DNA from: Chlamydia ibidis 10-1398/6
GTDB taxonomy: Bacteria; Chlamydiota; Chlamydiia; Chlamydiales; Chlamydiaceae
NCBI RefSeq assembly: GCF_000454725.1
Contig: NZ_APJW01000003.1
Span: forward strand, 124,001-188,000
Length of the DNA: 64,000 nucleotides
Direction of reading: 5' to 3'
Part shown: piece after piece, positions 46,517 through 56,494 of the stretch
How positions within the stretch are numbered: position 1 is the first letter of the stretch
How the letters are laid out: every line of letters begins with the position of its first letter
The notes under the pieces: generated by a model
Seen by the model: the letters and a program-made list of their open reading frames with translations, nothing else
Databases searched by the model: none
Told to the model about the DNA's origin: nothing
Program-made: the position numbers and the translations under genes

Positions 46517-49500
46517 ATGTCCTCACGTCCTCTCACTTTACAATCAATGATTGCAACTATCTTGAAATTTTGGAGTGATCACGGGTGTGTTATACATCAA
46601 GGGTATGATTTGGAAGTTGGTGCAGGTACTTTTAATCCGGCAACTTTTCTCAGAGCTTTAGGTCCAGAACCTTACCAAGCTGCATACGTAGAACCTTCTC
46701 GCCGTCCTCAAGACGGTCGTTATGGTTCACACCCCAACCGTTTGCAGAACTATCACCAGTTGCAAGTGATCCTTAAACCTGTACCTGATGATTTTCTCAC
46801 TCTCTACACAGAGTCACTTAAAACTATCGGCTTGGACCTACGAGATCATGATATTCGCTTTGTGCACGATGATTGGGAAAATCCTACAATCGGGGCCTGG
46901 GGTCTAGGTTGGGAAGTTTGGCTGAATGGAATGGAGATCACGCAATTAACTTACTTTCAAGCAATTGGCAGCAAACCTCTTGACATTATCAGTGGAGAGA
47001 TCACCTATGGCATAGAGCGTATTGCTATGTATCTTCAACAAAAAAATTCTGTTTACGACATCCTATGGAATGACAATCTAACCTATGGCGATATTACTCA
47101 ATCGTCTGAAAAAGCATGGAGTGAGTACAATTTTGACATTGCTAGCTCAGAAATGTGGCTCAAACATTTTGAAGATTTCTCTTCAGAAGCTCTTAGAATT
47201 CTGGATTCTGGAACTCCAATCCCCGCTTATGATTTTGTTATCAAAGCCTCACATGCTTTCAATATTTTAGATGCTCGTGGAGTAATATCTGTCACTGAAC
47301 GAACACGATACATTGCAAGAATTCGTCAGCTAGCTCGTCTCGTTGCTGACCGATATGTAGAATGGCGTGCAACCCTTGGTTATCCTCTTTTGGGTGGCCA
47401 AACCAAAACGACTAAAAAAACAATAACCATTCCTGATTTTCCTGAAATTTCTACTGCTCAAGATTTTCTTTTAGAAATAGGTTCGGAAGAATTGCCTGCA
47501 ACTTTTGTTCCAATTGGCATGCAACAGTTGGACTCGATCGCAAGAAAATTATTTTCCGATCACAATATATCCTACGACACTCTGGAAGTTCTGGGTTCTC
47601 CGAGACGTATTTCTTTACTGGTGAGTAAACTGGCACCTGTAGCCCTACAGCCATCTACGGAAAAAAAAGGTCCGATGCTCTCAATGTTATTTTCTGAATC
47701 TGGAGAGGTAACCTCTCAAGGTGCTCAATTCTTCACCTCTTATAACGTAAATATTTCTCACATTGATGATCTAGCTAAGCAGACCTTTTTCTCGATTCGT
47801 GATGTAAAATCTGTTCCCTATCTTTTTCTTATCTATCCTGAAAAAAAAATAAATACGGTAGATATTCTACGCGAACAACTCCCCAAATTAATCCAGAATA
47901 TTAAATTCCCTAAAAAGATGGTGTGGGACACAAGCAGAGTAGAGTATGCACGTCCTATTCGGTGGATAGTTTCTTTGTATGGTAAAGATATTCTACCTTT
48001 CACATTCGGTGAAGTTGTTGCGGGACGCTCCTCTTGGGGACACAGACAATTAGATCCAAGAGAGATAATTATTAAATCTTGCGAAAGTTATGTTGAAACC
48101 TTACGCAATGCTTGTGTGATTATTTCACAACAAGAACGTCGTCAAATTATTGAACAAGGTTTAAAAGCTCATAGTTCTGAAGAGGTATACCCTATTCCTA
48201 ACCCTCGACTACTCGAAGAAATAGTGTTTCTAACAGAACATCCTTTTGTGACGTCGGGTCGCTTCAATAAGGAGTTTTGTCTCTTACCTAAGGAATTATT
48301 GATAGCAGAGATGGTAAACCATCAGAAATATTTTCCAACTCAAGGAAAGGATGGTACTATTAGCAATCACTTCATTCTAGTATGTGATAACTCACCTAAC
48401 CATATCATCACTGAGGGTAATGAGAAAGCCTTAACGCCTCGGCTTACCGATGGGAGATTCTTGTTTGATCAGGATTTAAAAACTCCACTATCTTCCTTCG
48501 TAGAAAAACTAAAATCTGTCACTTACTTTGACGCTTTAGGTTCTTTGTATGACAAAGTAGAAAGACTTAAGGCACACGCAAACATTATTTATCCTTTAGC
48601 CCCCATCTCTTCTCGAGAAGATATCTCTATAGCCGTTGACTATTGTAAAGCTGATTTAGTTTCTTCTGTTATCAATGAATTCCCAGAATTACAAGGCATT
48701 ATGGGAGAGTATTATTTAAAACATGCAGGTTACTCATCAGCCGCAGCTGTTGCTGTGGGAGAACATCTACGCCATATTACTTGTTTTCAAGAAATTTCAA
48801 TGACCGGCATTCTATTAAGTATTATCGACCGTCTTGATAACCTACTTTCGTGTTTTATTTTAGACCTAAAGCCCACATCATCTCATGACCCTTATGCTTT
48901 GAGAAGACAATCTTTAGAAGTCCTGAATATGCTTAACGTTGCTGGAATATCTGTAAATTTAGAGAAGCTTTTTTTCCAATTAGCTGAAAATTTTCCGAAT
49001 ACAATTCAGAACAAAACTTGGGACAAATCTAAGGTAATTAATGATCTACTCACATTCATTTGGGGAAGATTGAAAACTGTACTAACAAATTTAGGATTTC
49101 ACAAAGATGAAATTTCTGCAGTTCTATCTCAAACAACGGTAAAAAATCCCCTGATGAGTATACGTTCTTGCCAAGTTCTTCGACAAATGAAATCTGAAAA
49201 CAAAAACATACTAGAGCGAATTATTTCGACTCACAACCGCTTGAGAAAGATTTTAACTTCTCTACAAATCTCCACCAATCCAGTAACACTAGAAATCCTT
49301 TCGAAGGAAGAATCATTACTAAAAACAGCAATAGATAACTTTAATAATGCTGTAAAAGAGGGACAAAAGTGTAGTTCAGAATATCTTTACCAACTAGCTC
49401 AGCTCTGTGTACATATTGAAAACTTCCTAAATAATGTACATATTGCGAGTAGTGATGAAACATTGAAAAGCTTACGTATTCATCTGCTAATTAAAGCAAT

Positions 49501-49543
49501 GGAAAGCTTTTCTCATTATGCCTGGGAAGAATTAAAAGTGTAG
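46517..49543 (+). CDS. glyQS: Fused glycyl-tRNA synthetase (alpha + beta)
   Basis: This 1008-aa protein fuses the GlyQ catalytic subunit (about residues 1-300, with ATFLRALGPEPYQAAYVEPS and GLGWEVWLNGMEITQ) to GlyS (from about 315, starting DFLLEIGSEELPATF). It charges tRNA-Gly. In most bacteria the subunits are separate genes, and the fusion is known in Chlamydia (CT796, about 1003 aa). Ribosome-binding site GGAG eight bases before the ATG. A strong symmetrical hairpin follows the stop. Confidence 0.97.
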   Translation: MSSRPLTLQSMIATILKFWSDHGCVIHQGYDLEVGAGTFNPATFLRALGPEPYQAAYVEPSRRPQDGRYGSHPNRLQNYHQLQVILKPVPDDFLTLYTESLKTIGLDLRDHDIRFVHDDWENPTIGAWGLGWEVWLNGMEITQLTYFQAIGSKPLDIISGEITYGIERIAMYLQQKNSVYDILWNDNLTYGDITQSSEKAWSEYNFDIASSEMWLKHFEDFSSEALRILDSGTPIPAYDFVIKASHAFNILDARGVISVTERTRYIARIRQLARLVADRYVEWRATLGYPLLGGQTKTTKKTITIPDFPEISTAQDFLLEIGSEELPATFVPIGMQQLDSIARKLFSDHNISYDTLEVLGSPRRISLLVSKLAPVALQPSTEKKGPMLSMLFSESGEVTSQGAQFFTSYNVNISHIDDLAKQTFFSIRDVKSVPYLFLIYPEKKINTVDILREQLPKLIQNIKFPKKMVWDTSRVEYARPIRWIVSLYGKDILPFTFGEVVAGRSSWGHRQLDPREIIIKSCESYVETLRNACVIISQQERRQIIEQGLKAHSSEEVYPIPNPRLLEEIVFLTEHPFVTSGRFNKEFCLLPKELLIAEMVNHQKYFPTQGKDGTISNHFILVCDNSPNHIITEGNEKALTPRLTDGRFLFDQDLKTPLSSFVEKLKSVTYFDALGSLYDKVERLKAHANIIYPLAPISSREDISIAVDYCKADLVSSVINEFPELQGIMGEYYLKHAGYSSAAAVAVGEHLRHITCFQEISMTGILLSIIDRLDNLLSCFILDLKPTSSHDPYALRRQSLEVLNMLNVAGISVNLEKLFFQLAENFPNTIQNKTWDKSKVINDLLTFIWGRLKTVLTNLGFHKDEISAVLSQTTVKNPLMSIRSCQVLRQMKSENKNILERIISTHNRLRKILTSLQISTNPVTLEILSKEESLLKTAIDNFNNAVKEGQKCSSEYLYQLAQLCVHIENFLNNVHIASSDETLKSLRIHLLIKAMESFSHYAWEELKV

Positions 49544-49570
49544 CCTCCAACAAAAAAATAGGGACCAAGA

Positions 49571-49593
49571 AAGTAGCAATTTAATTGCTACTT
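49571..49593. terminator. Bidirectional terminator between glyQS and secreted-protein cluster
   Basis: AAGTAGCAAT (49571-49580) and ATTGCTACTT (49584-49593), a perfect 10-bp stem with a 3-base TTA loop, followed on the plus strand by TTC and on the minus strand by TTCTTGG. It lies between two convergent genes and can serve both. Confidence 0.75.
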
Positions 49594-49618
49594 TTCAAAT
49601 CACACAGTATAAGTAATC

Positions 49619-50077
49619 TTAGATATCGAAAGTCATCCTATCTAAAAGCTCAGGAGTGCCGTTTTCTGTTAACATAATCGTTAGCAGATGTACTCCTTCG
49701 CCCTCACATTCTAGATCCTGCCCCGGAAATGTAGCTTTAAGCGACTCCAAATCAGGAAGATTACCGCACTCATCAGGTTGTAAAATAACAAGACAGGCGA
49801 CCTCGCTTAACAACGTACCAAGACCATCATTCTCGCAAAAACCTAAACGAGACAATTCACTCAATTCATCATTTCTTTCCCCACTTACCAATACAATAAT
49901 CAGAGGCACTTCCTTGTCCTGTGCGAAGCTTAACCCCAGCGTATAGTCATCAAAGACTCGATAACCCAACTCGTCAGTATGAGAAGTTAAAACAGCTGGT
50001 ACGGCATTCGCATCAGCTCTTGAGATAAAAGAGCTAAAAGTAAAAAAAGCACAAATTAGAGAAGCTATAATACGCAT
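49619..50077 (-). CDS. Small secreted protein, CT795-like, copy 1
   Basis: This 152-aa protein begins with a signal peptide (MRIIASLICAFFTFSSFISRADA). A shared core (EVPLIIVLVSGERNDELSELSRLG) resembles the first strand and helix of a thioredoxin-like fold without a CXXC motif. The acidic C-terminal half contains DLECEGEGVHLLTIMLTENG. It is the first in position of a minus-strand run with two related genes. It occupies the CT795 locus; CT795 of C. trachomatis has been reported as a secreted immunodominant protein in the host cytosol. Role unknown. Confidence 0.75.
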   Translation of the reverse strand: MRIIASLICAFFTFSSFISRADANAVPAVLTSHTDELGYRVFDDYTLGLSFAQDKEVPLIIVLVSGERNDELSELSRLGFCENDGLGTLLSEVACLVILQPDECGNLPDLESLKATFPGQDLECEGEGVHLLTIMLTENGTPELLDRMTFDI

Positions 50078-50157
50078 AAAAGCACCGAATTAAAATAATT
50101 TTTTAAGAGGATACCAAACAGATAAGTAAAAAGATAGATATACTTTCTACCTAAACT

Positions 50158-50185
50158 AATGCCCTCAAAAAAGCTTGAGGGCATT
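50158..50185 (-). terminator. Strong hairpin between copies 1 and 2 of the secreted-protein cluster
   Basis: AATGCCCTCAA (50158-50168) and TTGAGGGCATT (50175-50185) form an 11-bp perfect stem with a 6-base loop, about 50 bases past the stop of copy 2. The downstream minus strand (TAGTTTAG) lacks a run of T's, so it is a probable rather than certain terminator. Confidence 0.6.
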
Positions 50186-50237
50186 CTTGATTTGTAAGAA
50201 ACATTAACAAAATGAGATAAGAAAACGACAGAAAGAG

Positions 50238-50729
50238 CTAACTAAAATTCTTATGCTCCAAGTCTAAAGGAACTGTATCCATTACCTGTACATTATGAGG
50301 AGAAACAGAAAGCGTAACCATATAGGCATTATCATCAGACGAGGATGTAAGTTCAGGGAAAGCGTGCTTAAACTTAGCAACTTCCTCGCTCATAGGATCA
50401 GGTAAGGGAGGATAAATTAACAGGCTAATCCCTGTATAACTAATAACAGAAAACTCTGCATACTGACTTAGAACTGTCTTTTCCATTGTTTTCGCTAAAT
50501 CAACTAGTTGAGAAAAATATTTACCAGATTTGTCTTCGCTAAACAAAACAATTACTGTGTCCTTACCACTATTTCTTGCAGCTGAAACAGCTGAAATATA
50601 AGAATGATGTATGCAAGACGGGTCCTCGGCCGCTTGTTCAGATTCTTCTTCCTTGTTACGAGAAGTCTCTCCTCCGATGGCAGCTGGCAATGCTAGTAAT
50701 AATGAAAGTAGAGATAAGAGAATGCGCAT
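50238..50729 (-). CDS. Small secreted protein, CT795-like, copy 2
   Basis: A 163-aa protein with a signal peptide (MRILLSLLSLLLALPAAIGG). A Glu-rich linker precedes the core HHSYISAVSAARNSGKDTVI-VLFSEDKSGKYFSQLVDLAKTM, which aligns with copies 1 and 3 (SYISAVSAARNSGKD / SYFSALEDAQENDK). It then has a C-terminal strand with MVTLSVSPHNVQV. The likely fold is thioredoxin-like without active-site cysteines. Clear ribosome-binding site AGGACTCC region (AGGAG) upstream on the minus strand. Role inferred from cluster only. Confidence 0.75.
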   Translation of the reverse strand: MRILLSLLSLLLALPAAIGGETSRNKEEESEQAAEDPSCIHHSYISAVSAARNSGKDTVIVLFSEDKSGKYFSQLVDLAKTMEKTVLSQYAEFSVISYTGISLLIYPPLPDPMSEEVAKFKHAFPELTSSSDDNAYMVTLSVSPHNVQVMDTVPLDLEHKNFS

Positions 50730-50881
50730 AGGACTCCTCCCTTGCTAGACGTTTAAAAACTCCAAGGAAGGATATCAAACTGATTATTAAAAAGACAAAT
50801 TAATTCTCGCGACAGAATTATCCTGAACGCAGATTATAATTTGAAAATCAATATTAAAATAAAATTAAAAGTAATTAGATA

Positions 50882-51379
50882 TTAGTTATGCACTTTAACA
50901 GAGCGTATCCCCGCAATAACGTCTCTCCCATTTTTATCAATAATAATAAGAATTATTGAAGGACCTTGAGAAAGATCTAAAGTAGGGAAACGATCGCAGA
51001 AATCTGCCATATATAAAGTCATTGGATCCATTTTAGGATAGTATTCTAAAGATGAGATCAATCCCCTTTGCATAACCACCACATTACCTAAGCTCTGTAA
51101 ATCCGTTGACAGAGCCGAGCTAGTCTTCCCGGTATTAAACAAATGACTAAAAACATCCTTATTTGTTGGATTAAAGAATACAACAATAGCTAGTTTATCA
51201 TTTTCCTGTGCATCTTCCAATGCAGAAAAATAAGAGTAGTAAATTCTAGATCCAGAATCCGTATCTCTATAAGTAGGTGGTTGATAACCATGGGCAAGGT
51301 TGAATTTCTCACAACTCCCCAAGACAAGAGAGTTCGGTATGAATATGGAAAGTAGAATTAAATATAGATAGCGAAGCAT
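50882..51379 (-). CDS. Small secreted protein, CT795-like, copy 3
   Basis: A 165-aa protein. N-terminal signal MLRYLYLILLSIFIPNSLVLGSC; the LGSC could be a weak lipobox. The core YSYFSALEDAQENDKLAIVV-FFNPTNKDVFSHLFNTGKTS aligns with copy 2, and the C-terminal IILIIIDKNGRDVIAGIRS looks like the last strand of a thioredoxin-like fold. It lies 150 bases upstream of copy 2 in the same direction. The three cores share shape more than sequence, so they are diverged paralogues. Confidence 0.72.
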   Translation of the reverse strand: MLRYLYLILLSIFIPNSLVLGSCEKFNLAHGYQPPTYRDTDSGSRIYYSYFSALEDAQENDKLAIVVFFNPTNKDVFSHLFNTGKTSSALSTDLQSLGNVVVMQRGLISSLEYYPKMDPMTLYMADFCDRFPTLDLSQGPSIILIIIDKNGRDVIAGIRSVKVHN

Positions 51380-51507
51380 TACCTATTCCCTAGAATAAAA
51401 CGATCAAAAACACTTAAAACTCGGCCGTTACGAAATACTCCAACAAAGAGACAGCGTTACTGAAATTGAAAGAAAACTGTTACATGTAATTACAAATGAA
51501 TTCCAAA

Positions 51508-51777
51508 TTAAATGATTCTGTTTCCTGCTATTAAAGATTCAATTTCCAATGCCTGTTGATTGTTCCAATCGTGCACGAGTACAGATGTCCCATAACTCAA
51601 CCCCATGACTTGAGCAAAATCTGTAGCCTTGGGAGTTAACGCTACTGAGGAAATAGCGGCCAACCCTAATTTATCAGAAATAAAGATTGCATGCATACGG
51701 TTAGTGGAGGAAGATAACGCACTTCCAGAACACAATAACCATGCTAGGATTGGAAGAAGAAATTTAAAAGACTTCAT
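51508..51777 (-). CDS. Short secreted protein, 89 aa
   Basis: A signal peptide (MKSFKFLLPILAWLLCSGSALS) is followed by only about 65 residues (HAIFISDKLGLAAISSVALTP...LIAGNRII). It sits upstream of the three CT795-like genes and downstream of dnaG, same strand. The mature part does not align clearly with the copies, so it may be an internally deleted member or an unrelated small exported protein. Confidence 0.55.
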   Translation of the reverse strand: MKSFKFLLPILAWLLCSGSALSSSTNRMHAIFISDKLGLAAISSVALTPKATDFAQVMGLSYGTSVLVHDWNNQQALEIESLIAGNRII

Positions 51778-51866
51778 AATAATAAAGAAATTAAAAATTA
51801 TTCTCTCACATTATATATCAACGTAAGTTAATACGGAAGTTTTTAAAAGATTAAAATATCTTAATA

Positions 51867-53642
51867 CTAAGATTTCGAGTCAAAAGAGATTAAAGAAACT
51901 GTTATTTTTTCTTTATAGTGACGCGCATAGGCTTCCAAAACCGCTAATTGATCTGCTCCATGTGACCGGTGTATAATTGAATGACACTCTTCTCTCCATC
52001 TGCGATCTACTAACTTTTGTGCTGCCTGTAGAAAGATGGAGTCCAGTTTCTCTGTATTAATACGCCTATCAGTAAGCAGGGAAATAATTACTGAGTCTCT
52101 GATATGAGCTAGAGCTGTGTCAAAAGGTATCAGCACACCTTTCTCTTTATGATACTTTATCATTTGGATAAATAATTCTTTACACTCGGCATATTTGAAA
52201 TCTTTGTCAGTAAAATACTCCCTAGCTGTAAAAAGTATACTTTCTCCAATAACCTTAGAAAAAAGCATACAACGTAGAACATCTGTCTCTATCACTAAAT
52301 CTGGATCTGCCGCATAGGTAACTTCTTTAGATTTAGCGATTCTAGCGTCAGAAGTGTTAATGTTGCGTTGAGAATCTACTAAAGCAAACACCATGTTTTC
52401 TGGTATCATCATCAAAGATGCCAATTGTTTTAAGTGTTCATACACAACAATAGGGTTTTTCCATTTGTCAACTCTTCCTACTATTCTCTTAACTATTAGA
52501 GCTTTTTCTACAGGTGTCAGATTGGGATATCTACGAACTTCCTCAGCAACTAAGAAGGAGAGATAGGTATCACTTTGATCCAAAAGATCACTGAGAGCAA
52601 TACTCCCATTAGCAATAAGAAAAGAATCTGGATCATGACCTTTGGGCAATCGACAAACCATAACAGCAATACCGTCTGATTGACACATATCTCCTACTTT
52701 TAAAGCTGCTTTAGTTCCCGCTTCATCACTATCAAACAGCAGGTAAATTTTTGAAACTCCCAACCTTGTCAATTCACGAACATGCTCTTCGGTAAATGCT
52801 GTCCCTTGAGCAGAAACCGTACAGTTAAAACCATAATCAATCATTTGCAAGCAATCCGCCTGACCTTCTACAAGGATTGCTCTTTTTTCTTTTGTAATTC
52901 TCCTACGAGAAAAATTTAGCCCAAACAAAACTCTAGATTTTTTAAATAAAGGAGTTTCAGGAGTATTAACATACTTACTACCATGTGCGGTGGGTAAAAA
53001 TTTTCTGGAAGAAAATCCGATCGTATGACCTAAGCCATCATGAATAGGAAAAGTAATACGCTTAGCAAATAGGAACCATCGATTACCAAAAAATCCTGCG
53101 CGCCTTAAATTTTCTTCCGAAAAACCTTTCTCTTGCATTGCTTGGACAAATAAAGAGTGCTCGGGAGCATATCCAAGATGAAACCTGTCAATCGTGTCAG
53201 GAGAAAACCCTCGACGATAAAGGTAGTACAAAGCTTCCCTTCCTGCATGCAGATGATACAAACAGTAACGAAAAAAATTCTCTGCCTCTGCATTTATGTT
53301 CCTGAGATCTCTTTTGATATCTGACGAAGAAGAAGAACGTTTGTCGACTTCTTGGAGGACAAGATTAACATGAAATCTTTTAGACAAGGATAATACAGCT
53401 TCAATAAACGAGAATCCTAAGTGATGCATTAGAAAACTAATTGCATCTCCATGAGCTCCGCAACCAAAACAATGATAATATCCACCTGTCGGGTTCACAA
53501 TAAATGATGGAGTTTTTTCCATGTGAAATGGACAACACGCCTTGTATGTTGCACCACCTCTCTTCAGATGTAGGTGTTCAGAAAGAACATCTACAATATC
53601 GATACTATGTCTTAGAAGATCTAAACTTTCCTCAGTATACAC
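51867..53642 (-). CDS. dnaG: DNA primase
   Basis: This 591-aa protein makes replication primers. The N-terminal CHC2 zinc finger has C37, H40, C58 and C61 (CCPFH...CFGCG). The RNA polymerase domain carries the TOPRIM motifs VEGQADCLQM near residue 259 and LLFDSDEAG near 302. The C-terminal helicase-binding region is present. It starts at GTG with GAGG six bases upstream. Standard length. It diverges from mutS. Confidence 0.96.
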   Translation of the reverse strand: MYTEESLDLLRHSIDIVDVLSEHLHLKRGGATYKACCPFHMEKTPSFIVNPTGGYYHCFGCGAHGDAISFLMHHLGFSFIEAVLSLSKRFHVNLVLQEVDKRSSSSSDIKRDLRNINAEAENFFRYCLYHLHAGREALYYLYRRGFSPDTIDRFHLGYAPEHSLFVQAMQEKGFSEENLRRAGFFGNRWFLFAKRITFPIHDGLGHTIGFSSRKFLPTAHGSKYVNTPETPLFKKSRVLFGLNFSRRRITKEKRAILVEGQADCLQMIDYGFNCTVSAQGTAFTEEHVRELTRLGVSKIYLLFDSDEAGTKAALKVGDMCQSDGIAVMVCRLPKGHDPDSFLIANGSIALSDLLDQSDTYLSFLVAEEVRRYPNLTPVEKALIVKRIVGRVDKWKNPIVVYEHLKQLASLMMIPENMVFALVDSQRNINTSDARIAKSKEVTYAADPDLVIETDVLRCMLFSKVIGESILFTAREYFTDKDFKYAECKELFIQMIKYHKEKGVLIPFDTALAHIRDSVIISLLTDRRINTEKLDSIFLQAAQKLVDRRWREECHSIIHRSHGADQLAVLEAYARHYKEKITVSLISFDSKS

Positions 53643-54010
53643 GAAGTGCCTCGTTCTATACTATTAGCAAATTTACAAAAAGAATACAGGCTATAGAATA
53701 TGATTTTAATAGAGAAAACCTCTATGAAAATTATTGTTTTAGAAACTTTTATTATCAATCTTGTGAAAAATAAATAACAACAATGAAATACTCATATACT
53801 ACCTCCTTCGGATCTTAGAGAATGTATAAACAATAAAATCTAAATCAGTCCTATCTTGATCCTGAAGAACAAATATTGTAATCTTTGAATCTAGAATCGG
53901 TGGTTTACTTTTCACTACCGCGATCTTAAAAAGTCGGTACATTCTTGGTATTTTTCATCTAGAAGCATGAGAAAACCGTTTTAAATATAGCTGTCCCAGT
54001 GTAGAGAAAT
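53643..54010. other. Divergent promoter region, dnaG and mutS
   Basis: 368 AT-rich bases. I see no RNA gene and no ORF worth calling. Both promoters are expected here but no hexamer pair is convincing. Confidence 0.45.
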
Positions 54011-56488
54011 ATGACTGTGAAAAAAACTACGCCCATGATGGAGCAATGGCATCAATGCAAAGAGCAAGCTGGGGAGTCTCTTCTTCTCTTTCGCATGGGG
54101 GACTTCTATGAGGCTTTTTATGATGACGCAGTTGCTTTATCCAAACACCTAGATCTAACTCTCACTCAGAGACAGGGTATTCCTATGAGCGGGGTACCTG
54201 CAGCCAGCGTGGACGGATATATTGACCGACTTATAGCCAAAGGCTTTAAGGTTGCAGTAGCAGAGCAATTCGATAATGTCAAAGTGACGAAAGACAAGCC
54301 TGGTCCATTAGCCAGAGACTTACAGCGATTCGTTACTCCGGGCACTTTATTATCATCCACCTTACTACCAGAGAAGGCAAACAATTATATCGTATCCGTT
54401 AACCGAGTTGGAGCATTATTTGGTTTTTCTTGTCTTGATTTTTCTACCGGGACTTTTCTCTTACGAGAGTACGACCACCCCAAGGAACTTGTCGATGAAA
54501 TTTGTCGTCTAGCCCCTACGGAAATCTTAAGCTGTGAGAAATTTTACAAAAAACACATAGAAATTATTACTCAAATTCAACAGCATTTAAAAGTGACCTT
54601 ATCTTCCTATGCTGATTGGGCATTTGAACATCAATTTGCAACACAAAAACTATCTTCCCATTTTAAAGTATGTTCTTTAGATGGCTTTGGACTTAAGGGC
54701 CTAGTTCCTGCGATTAATGCTGCCGGAGCTTTGTTGTCATATATCCAAGATAAACTTCTTTTGCCAACTAACCACATCATGATCCCTAAACTTTATGGAG
54801 AGAGACAACGGCTTCTTATTGATACTGCATCTCAAATAAATTTAGAGCTTCTTTCTCCTATTCACGACCCTCAAGGTAAAAGTTCTCTTCTCCATGTCAT
54901 GGAAAGAACGCTTACCCCTATGGGAGGTAGATTACTACGATCTACCTTAATTAATCCTTTCTATGACATTAATGAGATTATTCCACGTCAAGACGGTGTA
55001 GAATTTCTTTTAAATCGTTCTGAACTTAGAAAAAAATTACGGGACTACCTGTCACACATTCGTGATATTGAAAGATTATCTACCAAAATAACGACGTCAA
55101 TTGCTGGCCCTAAAGATATCGGTGCTTTACGGGATTCCTTGAATTCTTGCGTACATATATGTGATCTACTCTCCGGAATTCCCTTACCCGAGTTTTTACA
55201 AGATAAGTTCTCTCTGACTACTGAAATTACTTCCCTAGTCAATCTACTGTCACGTGCCTTACTTGATGAACTTCCCTTAAGACTTTCTGATGGGAATATC
55301 TTTAAAGATGACTATCATACAGATATCAAGCATCTTCGCTATACCCAACAACATTCGAAAGAATGGTTGTGGGAATACCAAGAGAAGATTCGCATCACTA
55401 CTGGCGTAAAAAAACTAAAAGTGTGTTACGCACAAGCTCTGGGCTATTATATAGAAGTACATAGTGAATTTGCACCCCTTCTTCCCAAAGAATTCATTCG
55501 TAGGCAATCTCGCTTACACGCTGAACGCTTTACTACCGAAGAACTTCAAAAGTTCCAAGACGATATGTCCAACGTCTCTGAAAAGCTTCAGACGTTGGAA
55601 ACACAATTATTCAAGCACCTTTGCTCTCTAATCCTTGAGCATAGGAATAGTATTTTAGCATTATCAAAATCCATTGCAGATCTTGATTATATTGCTAGCC
55701 TTGCTGACTTAGCAGCGGAATATGATTATTGCCGCCCACTCGTAGATGAAAGTGACTATTTGCACATTGTAAAAGGAGTACATCCTGTCGCACAAACCCT
55801 ATTAGACAAGGGAACGTTTATCCCTAACGACACTAAAATGCATAGTTCACGAACTCGTATGATCCTGCTCACTGGTCCCAATATGGCAGGAAAATCTACT
55901 TATATACGCCAAGTAGCTCTACTTGTGATCATGGCACAGATGGGTTCTTTTATCCCTGCTAAATCTGCACATATTGGTGTTATAGATAAAATTTTTACGC
56001 GCATAGGAGCGGGCGACAACTTGTCTAAAGGCATGTCTACCTTCATGGTGGAAATGGCAGAAACTGCCAATATTCTCCACAACTCAACAAACCGTTCCTT
56101 GGTAATTCTTGATGAAGTAGGTAGGGGTACAAGTACATACGACGGTTTAGCAATTGCCCAAGCAGTAGTCGAATACTTGCTCTTTACAGAAGAGAAAAAA
56201 GCTAAAACACTATTTGCCACTCACTATAAAGAACTTACCAACCTAGAAGCCCATTGTCCTCATGTTGAAAATTTCCACGCAGGAGTAAAAGAAAATGGTA
56301 GCCAACCCATTTTCCTATATGAAATTTTAAAAGGGCACTCTCAAAAAAGTTTTGGCATACATGTCGCAAAACTGGCGGGATTTCCCCTCTGTGTGGTATC
56401 CAGAGCTCAAAGTATCTTGCGACAATTAGAGGGCCCTGAATCCTCTCGTCCACAACCAGAAAGAGCTCAGCAGCTTACGCTATTTTAA
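54011..56488 (+). CDS. mutS: DNA mismatch repair ATPase MutS
   Basis: This 825-aa protein recognises mismatches. The mismatch-wedge FxE motif lies in [12 protein letters not shown] near residue 29. Walker A is [15 protein letters not shown] near 620 and Walker B is [16 protein letters not shown] near 698. Domains I-V are all present, and length is slightly below E. coli's 853. It is followed 6 bases later by uvrC, pairing mismatch and excision repair. Mismatch repair status matters for the T10 tract finding. Confidence 0.97.
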   Translation: MTVKKTTPMMEQWHQCKEQAGESLLLFRMGDFYEAFYDDAVALSKHLDLTLTQRQGIPMSGVPAASVDGYIDRLIAKGFKVAVAEQFDNVKVTKDKPGPLARDLQRFVTPGTLLSSTLLPEKANNYIVSVNRVGALFGFSCLDFSTGTFLLREYDHPKELVDEICRLAPTEILSCEKFYKKHIEIITQIQQHLKVTLSSYADWAFEHQFATQKLSSHFKVCSLDGFGLKGLVPAINAAGALLSYIQDKLLLPTNHIMIPKLYGERQRLLIDTASQINLELLSPIHDPQGKSSLLHVMERTLTPMGGRLLRSTLINPFYDINEIIPRQDGVEFLLNRSELRKKLRDYLSHIRDIERLSTKITTSIAGPKDIGALRDSLNSCVHICDLLSGIPLPEFLQDKFSLTTEITSLVNLLSRALLDELPLRLSDGNIFKDDYHTDIKHLRYTQQHSKEWLWEYQEKIRITTGVKKLKVCYAQALGYYIEVHSEFAPLLPKEFIRRQSRLHAERFTTEELQKFQDDMSNVSEKLQTLETQLFKHLCSLILEHRNSILALSKSIADLDYIASLADLAAEYDYCRPLVDESDYLHIVKGVHPVAQTLLDKGTFIPNDTKMHSSRTRMILLTGPNMAGKSTYIRQVALLVIMAQMGSFIPAKSAHIGVIDKIFTRIGAGDNLSKGMSTFMVEMAETANILHNSTNRSLVILDEVGRGTSTYDGLAIAQAVVEYLLFTEEKKAKTLFATHYKELTNLEAHCPHVENFHAGVKENGSQPIFLYEILKGHSQKSFGIHVAKLAGFPLCVVSRAQSILRQLEGPESSRPQPERAQQLTLF

Positions 56489-56494
56489 GATTTT

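Noticed and set aside
53504..53773. 89-codon plus-strand ORF at the start of dnaG
   Set aside because: Mostly antisense to the dnaG zinc-finger region and lacks start signals.
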